Shown in pieces: positions 16,101 through 24,139 of a DNA stretch of 64,000 nt (positions are counted from its first letter, which is position 1; each line of letters begins with the position of its first letter). The stretch lies in NCBI RefSeq assembly GCF_016805305.1, contig NZ_JAERQN010000013.1:1-64000 (forward strand). The letters are read 5' to 3'. A program made the translations under genes and the position numbers. The notes beneath the pieces are model-generated. The model was not told the origin of the DNA. It did no database searches and saw only the letters and a list, made by a program, of their open reading frames with translations. Source of the stretch: Falsiroseomonas ponticola (GTDB lineage: Bacteria; Pseudomonadota; Alphaproteobacteria; Acetobacterales; Acetobacteraceae).

Positions 16101-17131
16101 GCGACAGCTACGCCGAGCGGCAGGAAAGCATCCGCCTGGTACGCGACAGCGCGGCCGCCGTGGTGCCCGGCGATTTCCGCCGCATCCGCGATCTGCGCTT
16201 CACCGAAGCGGGCTTCGATGCCGCGACCTTCGCGGAGATGGCCGCCATGGGCTGGCTCGCGCTGCGCGTGCCCGAGGATGCCGGCGGCGCGGGGCTCGGC
16301 ATGGCGGAATATGTGGCGCTGGCGGAGGCGCTGGGCCGCGGGCTGGTGCCGGAACCGCTGATCCCGGGCGTGCTCTCCGCCACGCTGCTGGCGGCGGCGG
16401 GCGAAACACCGCCGGAGGACTTCGTCGTGACCGGCTGGCAGGAGGCCGCGGACCGGCTGGCGGCACCGGGCACGCCGGATGCGGCGCGCGTCTTCGTGCC
16501 GATGGCGCGCGGCGCCGCGCGGGTGCTGCTGCCGGTGCGGGAGGCATCGGGGCTCGCGCTGTATGAAGCCTCGGCGCTGCCGCTCGATGTGCAGATGCTG
16601 CAGGATGGCGGGCATGTCGCGACGCTGCGCCCGGTGCTGGCCGACGCGCGGCGCATCGCGGATGACGTCGCGGCCGCGATGGACCAGGCGCTAGACGAGG
16701 CGGCGCTGGCGACGGCGGGCTATCTGCTCGGCGTGATGGAGCGGAGCTTCGCCATGACGCTCGACTATCTCCGCACGCGCCGCCAGTTCGGCAAGGCGAT
16801 CGGCAGCTTCCAGGCGCTGCAGCACCGCGCGGTCGATCTGCAGCTGCAGATCACGCTGACGCGGGCGAGCGTGGAGGATGCGGCGGCGGCGCTGGATGCC
16901 GGCGCCACCGTGCCGCAGCGCCGCGCCGTGGTCAGCCGCGCCAAGGCGCGGGCGGCGGAGGCATCGATGCTGGTGACGCGCAGCGCCGTGCAGCTGCATG
17001 GCGCCATCGGCTACACCGACGAATACGATGTCGGGCTCTTCGTGCGGAAGGCGATGGTGCTCGCCAACAGCTTCGGCTCCGCGCAGCTCCACCGCCGCCG
17101 CTTCGTGGCGGAGATGGCGGAGGAGGACTAG
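16097..17131 (+). CDS. Acyl-CoA dehydrogenase, small chain of pair
   Basis: 344 aa, shorter than a standard ACAD. The N-terminal part (FTEAGFDAATFAEMAAMGWL, LRVPEDAGGAGLG) is normal, the middle beta domain is compressed, and the C-terminal helical domain is clear (RRQFGKAIGSFQALQHRAVD, LHGAIGYTDEYDVGLFVRKA). The usual GGSSEI-type end is lacking, which fits a partner subunit that cooperates with the protein at 13780. Its stop overlaps the convergent Ldh-family gene by 4 nt. Confidence 0.87.
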   Translation: MSDSYAERQESIRLVRDSAAAVVPGDFRRIRDLRFTEAGFDAATFAEMAAMGWLALRVPEDAGGAGLGMAEYVALAEALGRGLVPEPLIPGVLSATLLAAAGETPPEDFVVTGWQEAADRLAAPGTPDAARVFVPMARGAARVLLPVREASGLALYEASALPLDVQMLQDGGHVATLRPVLADARRIADDVAAAMDQALDEAALATAGYLLGVMERSFAMTLDYLRTRRQFGKAIGSFQALQHRAVDLQLQITLTRASVEDAAAALDAGATVPQRRAVVSRAKARAAEASMLVTRSAVQLHGAIGYTDEYDVGLFVRKAMVLANSFGSAQLHRRRFVAEMAEED

Positions 17132-18213
17132 CGCTCGCCCAGCTTCGTCACGCCGCATTCCTCGGCCAGCCTGTCGAGCTGCGCCATCAGCGGCGCGGGC
17201 AGCGGCACGCCCTGCGCGGCGCGTTCGCGGCGGCGCGCGGCGCGCATCTCGCCGGGCAGGCGGATGCGTTCCACGCCGGGCAGCTTCGCCGATCCGCGCA
17301 GATCCTCGAGGTGGCGCGTCACCTCCGCCTGGAAGGCCTTGGGGTCCAGGAAGCGCGCGACATCGAGGGCGATGAGGACGTGCCCCGTCTCCGTCACCGT
17401 GCGGTCATCGGCGTTGAAATCCACCACGTCCCGCCCGAAGGCCGCGCGGTTCAGCGGGCCCGCGAGCAGCCCCAGCATCAGCGCCAGCCCGCTGCCCTTG
17501 TAGCCGCCGATGGGCAGCAGGATGCCATCCTTGCTGCGCTTCGGGTCGGTCAGCGGCTCGCCGGTCTTCGCATCCACCATCCAGCCTTCCGGCATCGGCG
17601 TGCCCAGCAGCGCATGGCCCTTCACCGTGCCGTAGGAGACGACGGTGGTCGCCATGTCCAGCACCACCGGATCAGCATCCCCCATCGGGATGGCGATGGC
17701 GAGCGGGTTGGTGCCGAGCAGGCTGTCCGTGCCGCCCCAGGGCGCCATGTGGTTGGCACTCGCCACGACGGTGTAGATGCCGATCATGCCGGCCGGCAGC
17801 GGCAGGCAGGCATGCACCGCGCCGCTGCCCGCATGGTTGGATCGCCGCGCGCCGACCCAGGCGATGCCGGCCTCCTTCGCGATCTCCACCGCCGTCTCGC
17901 CGGCCTGGGACATCACCAGGTGGCCGAGGCCGTTGTCGCCCTCCACCATCGCCACCGCCGGCGCCAGGCGCTTCACGGTGATGGCGGGGCGCGGGTTGGA
18001 GCCACCGGCCCGCAGGCGGCGGACATATTGCGGCAGGCGGAAGATGCCGTGGCTGTCGGCGCCGGTCAGGTCGGCCTCCACCATCAGCTCGCCCGCACGG
18101 CGCGCATGGGCGTCGCTGAAGCCTTCATGCCGGAAGACATCGGCGACGAAGCCGATCATCGCCTCCGCGCGATAGCGCGGCAGGGTGGCGGCCAGGGTGT
18201 CCTCGATCGCCAT
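17128..18213 (-). CDS. Ldh-family (malate/ureidoglycolate/sulfolactate) dehydrogenase
   Basis: NAD(P)-dependent 2-hydroxyacid dehydrogenase of the YlbC/MDH2 fold, 361 aa. Motifs: ADLTGADSHGIFRLPQYVRR, GLGHLVMSQAGETAVEIAKE, VGARRSNHAGSGAVHACLPL, GTNPLAIAIPMGDADPVVLD, GGYKGSGLALMLGLLAG. The family includes sulfolactate, malate, lactate and ureidoglycolate dehydrogenases, which cannot be told apart here. It follows the amidohydrolase gene by 4 nt on the same strand, so they are likely cotranscribed. The ATG at 18213 was chosen because it begins the family N-terminus. Confidence 0.87.
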   Translation of the reverse strand: MAIEDTLAATLPRYRAEAMIGFVADVFRHEGFSDAHARRAGELMVEADLTGADSHGIFRLPQYVRRLRAGGSNPRPAITVKRLAPAVAMVEGDNGLGHLVMSQAGETAVEIAKEAGIAWVGARRSNHAGSGAVHACLPLPAGMIGIYTVVASANHMAPWGGTDSLLGTNPLAIAIPMGDADPVVLDMATTVVSYGTVKGHALLGTPMPEGWMVDAKTGEPLTDPKRSKDGILLPIGGYKGSGLALMLGLLAGPLNRAAFGRDVVDFNADDRTVTETGHVLIALDVARFLDPKAFQAEVTRHLEDLRGSAKLPGVERIRLPGEMRAARRRERAAQGVPLPAPLMAQLDRLAEECGVTKLGER

Positions 18214-18217
18214 CGTC

Positions 18218-19213
18218 TCAGCCCTCCAGCTTGAAGAAGCGGCGGGCATTGCCTTCCAGCAGCTTCGCGCGCACGGCCGCGTCGGGGATCGCTTCCTCGA
18301 TCTCCTCCACCCCGCGCGTCGTGCCCATGTCGAAGGGGTAGTCGGTGCCGAAGACGATGCGGTCCGCGCCCACTTCCTCCAGCAGGAAGCGCAGCGGGCC
18401 GGGGGCGTGGGTGATGCTGTCATAGACGAAGCGCGCCAGGCTCTCCGCCGGGTCGCCCTTCAGCCGCACATGCGGCTCCTTCCGCACCTTCCAGCCATGG
18501 CGGAAGCGGCCCGCCTGGAAGGGCGTGAAGCCGCCGGCATGGGAGAGGCAGAAGCGGATATTCGGATGCCGCTCGATCACGCCGCCGAAGACCAGGGAGG
18601 CCGCGGCGATCGTCGTCTCCAGCGGGTTGCCCACCAGGTTCGTCAGGTAGTAGCTGCCCATGCGCTGCGCGGCGACGACCTTGTGCGGATGCACCAGCAC
18701 GAAGAGGCCGTGGCGGTCCGCCACTTCCCACACCGGGTCGAGCGCGAGGTCGTCCAGGTTCCGCCCCGCGACGTTCGATCCCACATGCAGGCCGCGCAGC
18801 CCATGCGCGGTGATGGCACGCTCCAGCGTGGCGGCGGCGCGCGTGGGCGACTGCATCGCGACCGTCGCCATGCCGATGAAGCGCGTGGGATGGGCGCGGA
18901 CCAGCGCGCCGATGGCCTCGTTCTGGATTTCGCTGACGGTATCGGCCAGCGCGCCATCGGCCTCATAGAGGAAGGTGTGCGGGATGTTGCAGACCACATG
19001 CATGTCCACGCGCTGCGCCGCCATCTCCGCGAAGCGCCGTTCCAAATCCCAGGCCGACCGCGGGAAGGGGTTCTGCTTCACGTCGAGGATTTCCAGCACC
19101 GCGCTGTCGTCATCCACCCGCGTCAGCCTGGGCGCGAGGGAGGGAACCTCCTTCGCGATGGCGGCGATCATCGCCTCCGTCAGGATGTGTGTGTGGCTGT
19201 CGATCACGGTCAT
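18218..19213 (-). CDS. ACMSD-like amidohydrolase
   Basis: Metal-dependent hydrolase/decarboxylase of the amidohydrolase_2 group, 331 aa. The N-terminal metal motif is DSHTHI (H7, H9); further ligands lie in VLVHPHKV and FCLSHAGG, and the acidic ligand in FGTDYPFDMG. Members include aminocarboxymuconate-semialdehyde decarboxylase and gamma-resorcylate decarboxylase, so decarboxylation of an aromatic-derived acid is possible. It is first in a two-gene unit with the Ldh-family dehydrogenase and divergent from the Bug gene at 19352. Confidence 0.87.
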   Translation of the reverse strand: MTVIDSHTHILTEAMIAAIAKEVPSLAPRLTRVDDDSAVLEILDVKQNPFPRSAWDLERRFAEMAAQRVDMHVVCNIPHTFLYEADGALADTVSEIQNEAIGALVRAHPTRFIGMATVAMQSPTRAAATLERAITAHGLRGLHVGSNVAGRNLDDLALDPVWEVADRHGLFVLVHPHKVVAAQRMGSYYLTNLVGNPLETTIAAASLVFGGVIERHPNIRFCLSHAGGFTPFQAGRFRHGWKVRKEPHVRLKGDPAESLARFVYDSITHAPGPLRFLLEEVGADRIVFGTDYPFDMGTTRGVEEIEEAIPDAAVRAKLLEGNARRFFKLEG

Positions 19214-19297
19214 GGCGGTCCCCCCGGCTCGTCCCGCGCGGGCGGCCTTCCCGCCTAGTGAACGTCCGCTGAGCTTTCGGTCAAGATGCGGGATTGC

Positions 19298-19336
19298 TTG
19301 ACATGCGCCGGCGGCCGGATTGTCCTGGGAACAATC
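19298..19336 (+). promoter_or_regulatory. Candidate promoter with overlapping operator before Bug genes
   Basis: TTGACA (19298-19303) is a consensus -35. The -10 region is occupied by a perfect inverted repeat GATTGT-N7-ACAATC (19318-19336), which ends just before the AGGGAGGA ribosome-binding site. The placement suits a repressor-controlled promoter of the Bug and Mo-hydroxylase genes. No good -10 can be named and the regulator is unknown. Confidence 0.5.
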
Positions 19337-19351
19337 AGGGAGGAACCGTCG

Positions 19352-20302
19352 ATGCGTCGCTGGCTGCTGGCCGCCTTGCTTGCCCTTTTCGCCGTGCCGG
19401 CGGCCGCCCAGACGGATCGCCCGATCCGCGTCATCATGCCGCTCGCGGCGGGCAGCGCCGTCGATGTCGTGGTCCGCATCGTCGCGGAACGGATGGGGGA
19501 GACGCTGGGCCAGCGGCTCGCGATTGAGAACATGACGGGCGCATCGGGCATGATCGGCATGCGCACCGGCGCGCGGGCGGCGCCGGACGGGCTGACCCTG
19601 CTGGCGGTGAACGACGCCGTGCTGACCATGCTGCCCAACATGAATTCCCAGGCGGGCTATGACCCGCTGAGGGATTTCGCGCCCATCGGGCAGATCGTGC
19701 GCATCCGCTGGGCGCTGGTGGCGCATCCCTCCTTCGCTGCCACCACCGTGCCGGCGCTGATCGAGGCCGCGCGCGCCCGGCCGGGGCAGATCGACTATGC
19801 CTCCGGCGGCGCGGGCAGCCCGCAGCATGTGGCGATGGAGATGTTCCTGCAGGCCGCGGGGCTGCGCATGAACCACATCAGCTATCGCGGCGCGACGCCG
19901 GCGCTGACGGCGGTGACGGCGGGCCAGGTGCCGGTCGGCTTCTTCGGCCTGCCGACGCCCAATGCCTTCGTGCGGGACGGGCAGCTGCGGCTGCTGGGCA
20001 CCGCGGGCCCGGCGCGGATCGACACCTTCCCCGATGCACCGACCATCGCGGAAAGCGTGCCCGGCTTCACCTTCCACACCTGGGGCGCCTTCCTGGCGCC
20101 GGCCGGCACGCCCGCGCCGGTGGTGGCGCGCATCAACGCCGCGCTGCGGGAAGCGGTGAACCACGCGCCCGTTCGGTCCCGCCTGGAACAGCTGGGCTAT
20201 GAGGTCGTGGGCAATACGCCGGATGCCTTCGCCGCCGCGCTGGCCAGCGACCACGCGACGATGGGCGCGCTGATCCGCAGCGCCAACATCACCATGGAAT
20301 GA
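19352..20302 (+). CDS. Bug/TctC-family binding protein
   Basis: Periplasmic solute receptor, 316 aa, with a signal peptide (WLLAALLALFAVPAAAQ). Family blocks: RPIRVIMPLAAGSAVDVVVR, LAIENMTGASGMIGMRTGAR, PDGLTLLAVN, YASGGAGSPQHVAMEMFL, ISYRGATPALTAVTAGQVPV and AFLAPAGTPAPVVARINAAL. The ENMTG in place of ENRAG is slightly atypical. The ATG at 19352 follows AGGGAGGA. A second Bug gene starts 14 nt downstream, and a Mo-hydroxylase after that, hinting that both receptors bind the hydroxylase substrate or a precursor (inference). Confidence 0.9.
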   Translation: MRRWLLAALLALFAVPAAAQTDRPIRVIMPLAAGSAVDVVVRIVAERMGETLGQRLAIENMTGASGMIGMRTGARAAPDGLTLLAVNDAVLTMLPNMNSQAGYDPLRDFAPIGQIVRIRWALVAHPSFAATTVPALIEAARARPGQIDYASGGAGSPQHVAMEMFLQAAGLRMNHISYRGATPALTAVTAGQVPVGFFGLPTPNAFVRDGQLRLLGTAGPARIDTFPDAPTIAESVPGFTFHTWGAFLAPAGTPAPVVARINAALREAVNHAPVRSRLEQLGYEVVGNTPDAFAAALASDHATMGALIRSANITME

Positions 20303-20316
20303 GGGGAGACCGACGC

Positions 20317-21291
20317 ATGCTGACCCGAAGGCATCTGCTGGGCGCGGCCGCCACGCTGGCCGCCCTGCCCGCCACCGCGCAGCCCGCCTGGCCGTCCCGC
20401 CCCGTGCGCCTGGTGGTGCCGCTGGTGCCCGGCGGCACCACGGACCTGATCGCGCGCGTGATCGCGGAGCCGCTGTCCCGTGCCATCGGCCAGCCCGTGG
20501 TGGTGGAGAACCGCGCCGGCGCCAATGGCTGGATCGCGAACGACTATGTCATGCGCGAAAGGCCCGATGGCCACACGCTGATCGTCAACAACGTCTCCAC
20601 CCATGGCATCAACTCCGCCATGGCGCCGGCCGACCGCCCGCTGGTGCCATCGCGCGGCCTGGTCGGCATCACCAACCTGATCGAGGCGCCGCAGGTGATG
20701 CTGGCGCCGGCGGATTTCCCGGCCACCACGCTGGCGGAATTCGTGGCCCGGGCAAAGGCGGCGCCGAACCCGCTGGTCTTCGCCTCGGCGGGTGTCGGGT
20801 CCTACCAGCATATCGACCTCGAGGCCTTCGCGAAGCGCGCGGGCATCACGCTGGTGCATCTGCCGCTGCGCGGCGCGGGTGAGATGGTGCCCGTCATCCT
20901 GCGCGGCGATGCGCAGATCACGGAGTTCAACCTGGTCTCCGCCCTGCCCCACATCCAGTCCGGTCGGCTGCGGGCGCTGGCCGTCGTCTCCCATGAAAGG
21001 CTGCCGCAGCTGCCGGATGTGCCGACCACGGTGGAGGCCGGGTTCCCCGACCTCGTCACCACCTTGTGGAACGGCCTCTTCGCGCCGGCGGGGACGCCGG
21101 AGGCGATCGTCACCGCGCTGCACGGCCATGTCACGCGCATCCTGCGCGATCCGGACGTGGCGGGCGGCCTGCTGCGCCAGGGCGTGCGCATCACGCCGAG
21201 CGAGACGCCCGCCGCCTTCGCCGACTATGTCGCGCGCGACGTCGCGCGCTGGACGGCGCTGACGCGGGAATTCGGCATTACCGCGAACTGA
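20317..21291 (+). CDS. Bug/TctC-family binding protein
   Basis: 324 aa periplasmic receptor with an RR-type signal (LTRRHLLGAAATLAALPATA). Bug motifs: RPVRLVVPLVPGGTTDLIAR, VVVENRAGANGWIANDYVM, PDGHTLIVNN, LPLRGAGEMVPVILRGDAQI, NGLFAPAGTPEAIVTALHGH. It follows the previous Bug gene by 14 nt with GAGGGGAG as ribosome-binding site. The 84-nt spacer after it leads to the [2Fe-2S] gene. No TctA or TctB membrane genes are nearby, as is usual for the expanded Bug families of such bacteria. Confidence 0.9.
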   Translation: MLTRRHLLGAAATLAALPATAQPAWPSRPVRLVVPLVPGGTTDLIARVIAEPLSRAIGQPVVVENRAGANGWIANDYVMRERPDGHTLIVNNVSTHGINSAMAPADRPLVPSRGLVGITNLIEAPQVMLAPADFPATTLAEFVARAKAAPNPLVFASAGVGSYQHIDLEAFAKRAGITLVHLPLRGAGEMVPVILRGDAQITEFNLVSALPHIQSGRLRALAVVSHERLPQLPDVPTTVEAGFPDLVTTLWNGLFAPAGTPEAIVTALHGHVTRILRDPDVAGGLLRQGVRITPSETPAAFADYVARDVARWTALTREFGITAN

Positions 21292-21375
21292 CTTGTTGCC
21301 GTGATCCACGCGGGATAGCCTTTTCCCCAAGCCGGCCCCGGACCACCGGGAAGCGCGGCGATGGAGGAAATGGAC

Positions 21376-21843
21376 ATGCCGAGGATCACGGTGAATGGCC
21401 GTGTGACGGAGGTCGATGCCGACCCCGCCACGCCGCTGATCTATGTCCTGCGCAACGATCTCGCGCTGAATGGTCCGAAGCTCGGCTGCGGTCGCGCGCA
21501 ATGCGGCGCCTGCACCGTGCTGGTGGATGGCCATGCCGCGCGGTCCTGCCAGGTGAAGCTCGGCGATGTCGCCGGCGCGCAGCAGGTCACGACGCTGGAA
21601 GGCCTCGGCACGCCGGAAGCGCCGCATGCGCTGCAGGCCGCCTTCATCGCGGAGCAGGCCGCGCAATGCGGCTACTGCACCAGCGGCATGATCATGCAGG
21701 CGGCGGCGCTGCTCGCTGAACGCCGCGCCGGCCTGACGGAGGCGCAGGTGGCGGAGGCGCTGGACCACAACCTCTGCCGCTGCGGCACGCAGCCGCGCAT
21801 CGTCCGCGCGGTGATGCGCGCCTCTCGCCAGCAGGGGGCCTGA
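21376..21843 (+). CDS. [2Fe-2S] subunit of a Mo-hydroxylase (IorA/CoxS type)
   Basis: 155 aa electron-transfer subunit. The plant-type ferredoxin cluster is GPKLGCGRAQCGACTVLVDG, and the second helical [2Fe-2S] cluster uses QCGYCTSGMI and HNLCRCGTQPRI. The start at 21376 lies 7 nt after GGAGGA; ATGs at 21361 and 21370 are in frame but too close to or ahead of that site. It is 3 nt before the large molybdopterin subunit. No FAD subunit (CoxM) accompanies them, so electrons must leave through another carrier, as in isoquinoline 1-oxidoreductase. Confidence 0.92.
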   Translation: MPRITVNGRVTEVDADPATPLIYVLRNDLALNGPKLGCGRAQCGACTVLVDGHAARSCQVKLGDVAGAQQVTTLEGLGTPEAPHALQAAFIAEQAAQCGYCTSGMIMQAAALLAERRAGLTEAQVAEALDHNLCRCGTQPRIVRAVMRASRQQGA

Positions 21844-21846
21844 GCC

Positions 21847-24084
21847 ATGGGTGTGCAGACCCCGACCCGCCGCGGCTTCGTCGCGGGCCTCGCCGCCGGC
21901 GCCGCCGGGCTCGCCATCGGCTTCCGTCTGGACGCCGCCGCACAACCGGCCGGCCCGCCGATGCTGCGTGCCAATCCGCGGCTGGACAGCTGGGTGCGCA
22001 TCACGCCGGATGGCCGCATCACGGTGCTGACCGGGCGCGTCGAGTTGGGCCAGGGCGTGCTGACCGCCATGCGGCAGATCGCGGCGGAGGAGCTGGATGT
22101 CGCGCCCGCGCGGCTGGAGCTGATCTCCGGCGACACGGCGGAGACGGCGAATGAGGGCGTCACCGCCGGCAGCCAGTCCATCAAGTTCGGCGGCGAGGCG
22201 CTGGCCGTGGCCTGCGCCGATGCGCGCGCCACGCTGGTCAACGTCGCGGCCGAGGCCTGGGGCGTGGAGCGCGCCGCGCTCAGCGTGACGGATGGCGTGA
22301 TCGAGGGTATCGGCGGGCGCCGCATGACCTATGCGGAAGCGGCCGGGCGCGTCTCGCTGGTGCGGCCGGCGAACCTGGCGGCGCAGCGCAAGCCGCCGCA
22401 TGCGGGGACCGTCATCGGCACCTCGCTCCCCCGCACCGACATCCCGGCCAAGGTCTTCGGCCAGCAGGTCTTCATCCATGACCTGCGGCCGGAGGGCATG
22501 CTGTTCGGCGCCGTCGCGCGGCCGCCCGCCTATGCGGCGCGGCTCGTCTCGCTCGACATGGGCTGGGCGGAATCGCTGCCGGGTGTCGTGAAGGTGGTGC
22601 GCGATGGCAGCTTCATCGGCGTGATCGCGCGGCGGGAGGAACAGGCGAATGACGCCGCGCGCAAGATCACCGCGGCGGCGCAGTGGCGCGACGGCGAGGC
22701 GATCTTCGGCGGCAAGTCGGTCTTCGAGCATCTGACGACGCAGCCCGCCTTGACCCGCACAATCCACAGCAAGGAGGCGCCGGCGGGAACGGCCGCGCGC
22801 AGCCATGCGGCGGAGTATCGCCGCGGCTTCCAGGCGCATGCCTCCATCGGCGCCTCCTGCGCGCTGGCGAAGTTCGAGGAGGGCCGGCTCACCGTCTGGT
22901 CCCATGCGCAGGGCCCCTTCCCGCTGCGGGGCGACCTGGCGCGGGGGCTGCGCATGGACCCGGCCGCGATCCGCGTGATCCACGCGCAGGGCTCCGGCTG
23001 CTATGGCCATAACGGCGCGGATGACGTGGCGCTGGATGCGGCGCTGCTCGCCCGCGCCATGCCAGGGCGCCCCATCCGCGTGCACTGGACGCATGAGGAG
23101 GAGATGGTGTGGGAGCCCTGGGGCTCCGCCATGGTGGTGAAGCTGCAGGCGGCGATGCGCGCGGATGGCAGCATCGCCAGCTGGGGCCATGACGTCTGGT
23201 CCTTCCCGCACTCCACCCGGCCCGGGGAGCGCGAGGGCTGCAACCTTCGTTCGGCCTGGTATCTGGAGAGTCCCGTCCCGCCCTCGCCCATCGTGGATGG
23301 CGCGCTGCCGAATGGCGCCTCCGCCCGCAATGCCGTGCCGATCTACGATTTCCCCGGCCAGCGCGTGACGACGCATTTCCACACCGCCATGCCGGTGCGG
23401 ACATCGGCGCTGCGGACGCTGGGCGGCTACTTCAATGCGGTGGCGGCGGAGATGTTCATCGACGAATGCGCCTCGCTGGCGGGTGTCGATCCCGTGTCGT
23501 ACCGCATCCGCCACCTGGCGGACCAGCGGCTGGTGGCCGTGCTGCGCAAGGCCGTCGAGATCAGCGGCTGGCAGCCGCGGCCCGTGGTGATGGGGCGCGG
23601 CAATGCGCAGGGTGCGCGGCTGGTCGGCACCGGTGTCGGCATGACGAAGTACAAGAACAGCGACAGCCACGTCGCCGTCGTGGCCCGCGTCAGCGTCGAT
23701 CCTGCAACGGGTGTCGTGAAGCTGGAGAAGATGTGGGCGGCGACGGAGGCGGGGCGCGCCATCAACCCCGACGGCATCGCCAACCAGATCGAGGGGGGCA
23801 TGGTGCAGGCGGCGTCCTGGACGCTGCTGGAGGAAGGGCGCTGGGACCGCAACCGCATGGTGAGCGAGGATTACCACGCCTATCCCATCATCGATTTCGA
23901 CCGCATCCCGCCGATCGAGAGCGTGCTGATCGACCGGCCGGACCTGCCCTCCCTCGGGGTCGGCGAGGGCAGCCAGGGCCCGACCGGTGCGGCCATCGCC
24001 AATGCCATCCTGGATGCGACGGGGCGGCGCGTGGCGGAGATCCCCTTCACGCCCGAACGGGTGCTGGCGGCGTTGAGGGCCTGA
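21847..24084 (+). CDS. Molybdopterin-binding large subunit (IorB-like hydroxylase)
   Basis: 745 aa xanthine-dehydrogenase-family catalytic subunit. It begins with a Tat-type leader (TRRGFVAGLAAGAAGLAIGF), so the two-subunit enzyme may be exported folded to the periplasm. Motifs: VELGQGVLTAMRQIAAEELD, LPRTDIPAKVFGQQVFIHDL, cofactor loops RTLGGYFNAVAAEMFIDE, and the catalytic Glu region LGVGEGSQGPTGAAIANA. Length and leader match isoquinoline/nicotinate-type alpha-beta hydroxylases. The likely substrate is an aldehyde or N-heteroaromatic imported after binding by the Bug proteins (inference). Confidence 0.9.
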   Translation: MGVQTPTRRGFVAGLAAGAAGLAIGFRLDAAAQPAGPPMLRANPRLDSWVRITPDGRITVLTGRVELGQGVLTAMRQIAAEELDVAPARLELISGDTAETANEGVTAGSQSIKFGGEALAVACADARATLVNVAAEAWGVERAALSVTDGVIEGIGGRRMTYAEAAGRVSLVRPANLAAQRKPPHAGTVIGTSLPRTDIPAKVFGQQVFIHDLRPEGMLFGAVARPPAYAARLVSLDMGWAESLPGVVKVVRDGSFIGVIARREEQANDAARKITAAAQWRDGEAIFGGKSVFEHLTTQPALTRTIHSKEAPAGTAARSHAAEYRRGFQAHASIGASCALAKFEEGRLTVWSHAQGPFPLRGDLARGLRMDPAAIRVIHAQGSGCYGHNGADDVALDAALLARAMPGRPIRVHWTHEEEMVWEPWGSAMVVKLQAAMRADGSIASWGHDVWSFPHSTRPGEREGCNLRSAWYLESPVPPSPIVDGALPNGASARNAVPIYDFPGQRVTTHFHTAMPVRTSALRTLGGYFNAVAAEMFIDECASLAGVDPVSYRIRHLADQRLVAVLRKAVEISGWQPRPVVMGRGNAQGARLVGTGVGMTKYKNSDSHVAVVARVSVDPATGVVKLEKMWAATEAGRAINPDGIANQIEGGMVQAASWTLLEEGRWDRNRMVSEDYHAYPIIDFDRIPPIESVLIDRPDLPSLGVGEGSQGPTGAAIANAILDATGRRVAEIPFTPERVLAALRA

Positions 24085-24094
24085 CCGCGGCGGC

Positions 24095-24122
24095 GGCGGG
24101 GCGCTACACTCGGCGCCCCGCC
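24095..24122. terminator. Strong hairpin between Mo-hydroxylase and ackA
   Basis: GGCGGGGCGC (24095-24104) and GCGCCCCGCC (24113-24122) pair perfectly over 10 bp around the 8-nt loop TACACTCG. No T-run follows. It may terminate the hydroxylase transcript or punctuate it before ackA, whose ATG is 17 nt further on. Confidence 0.5.
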
Positions 24123-24139
24123 ATCGCCGAAGGCCATCC

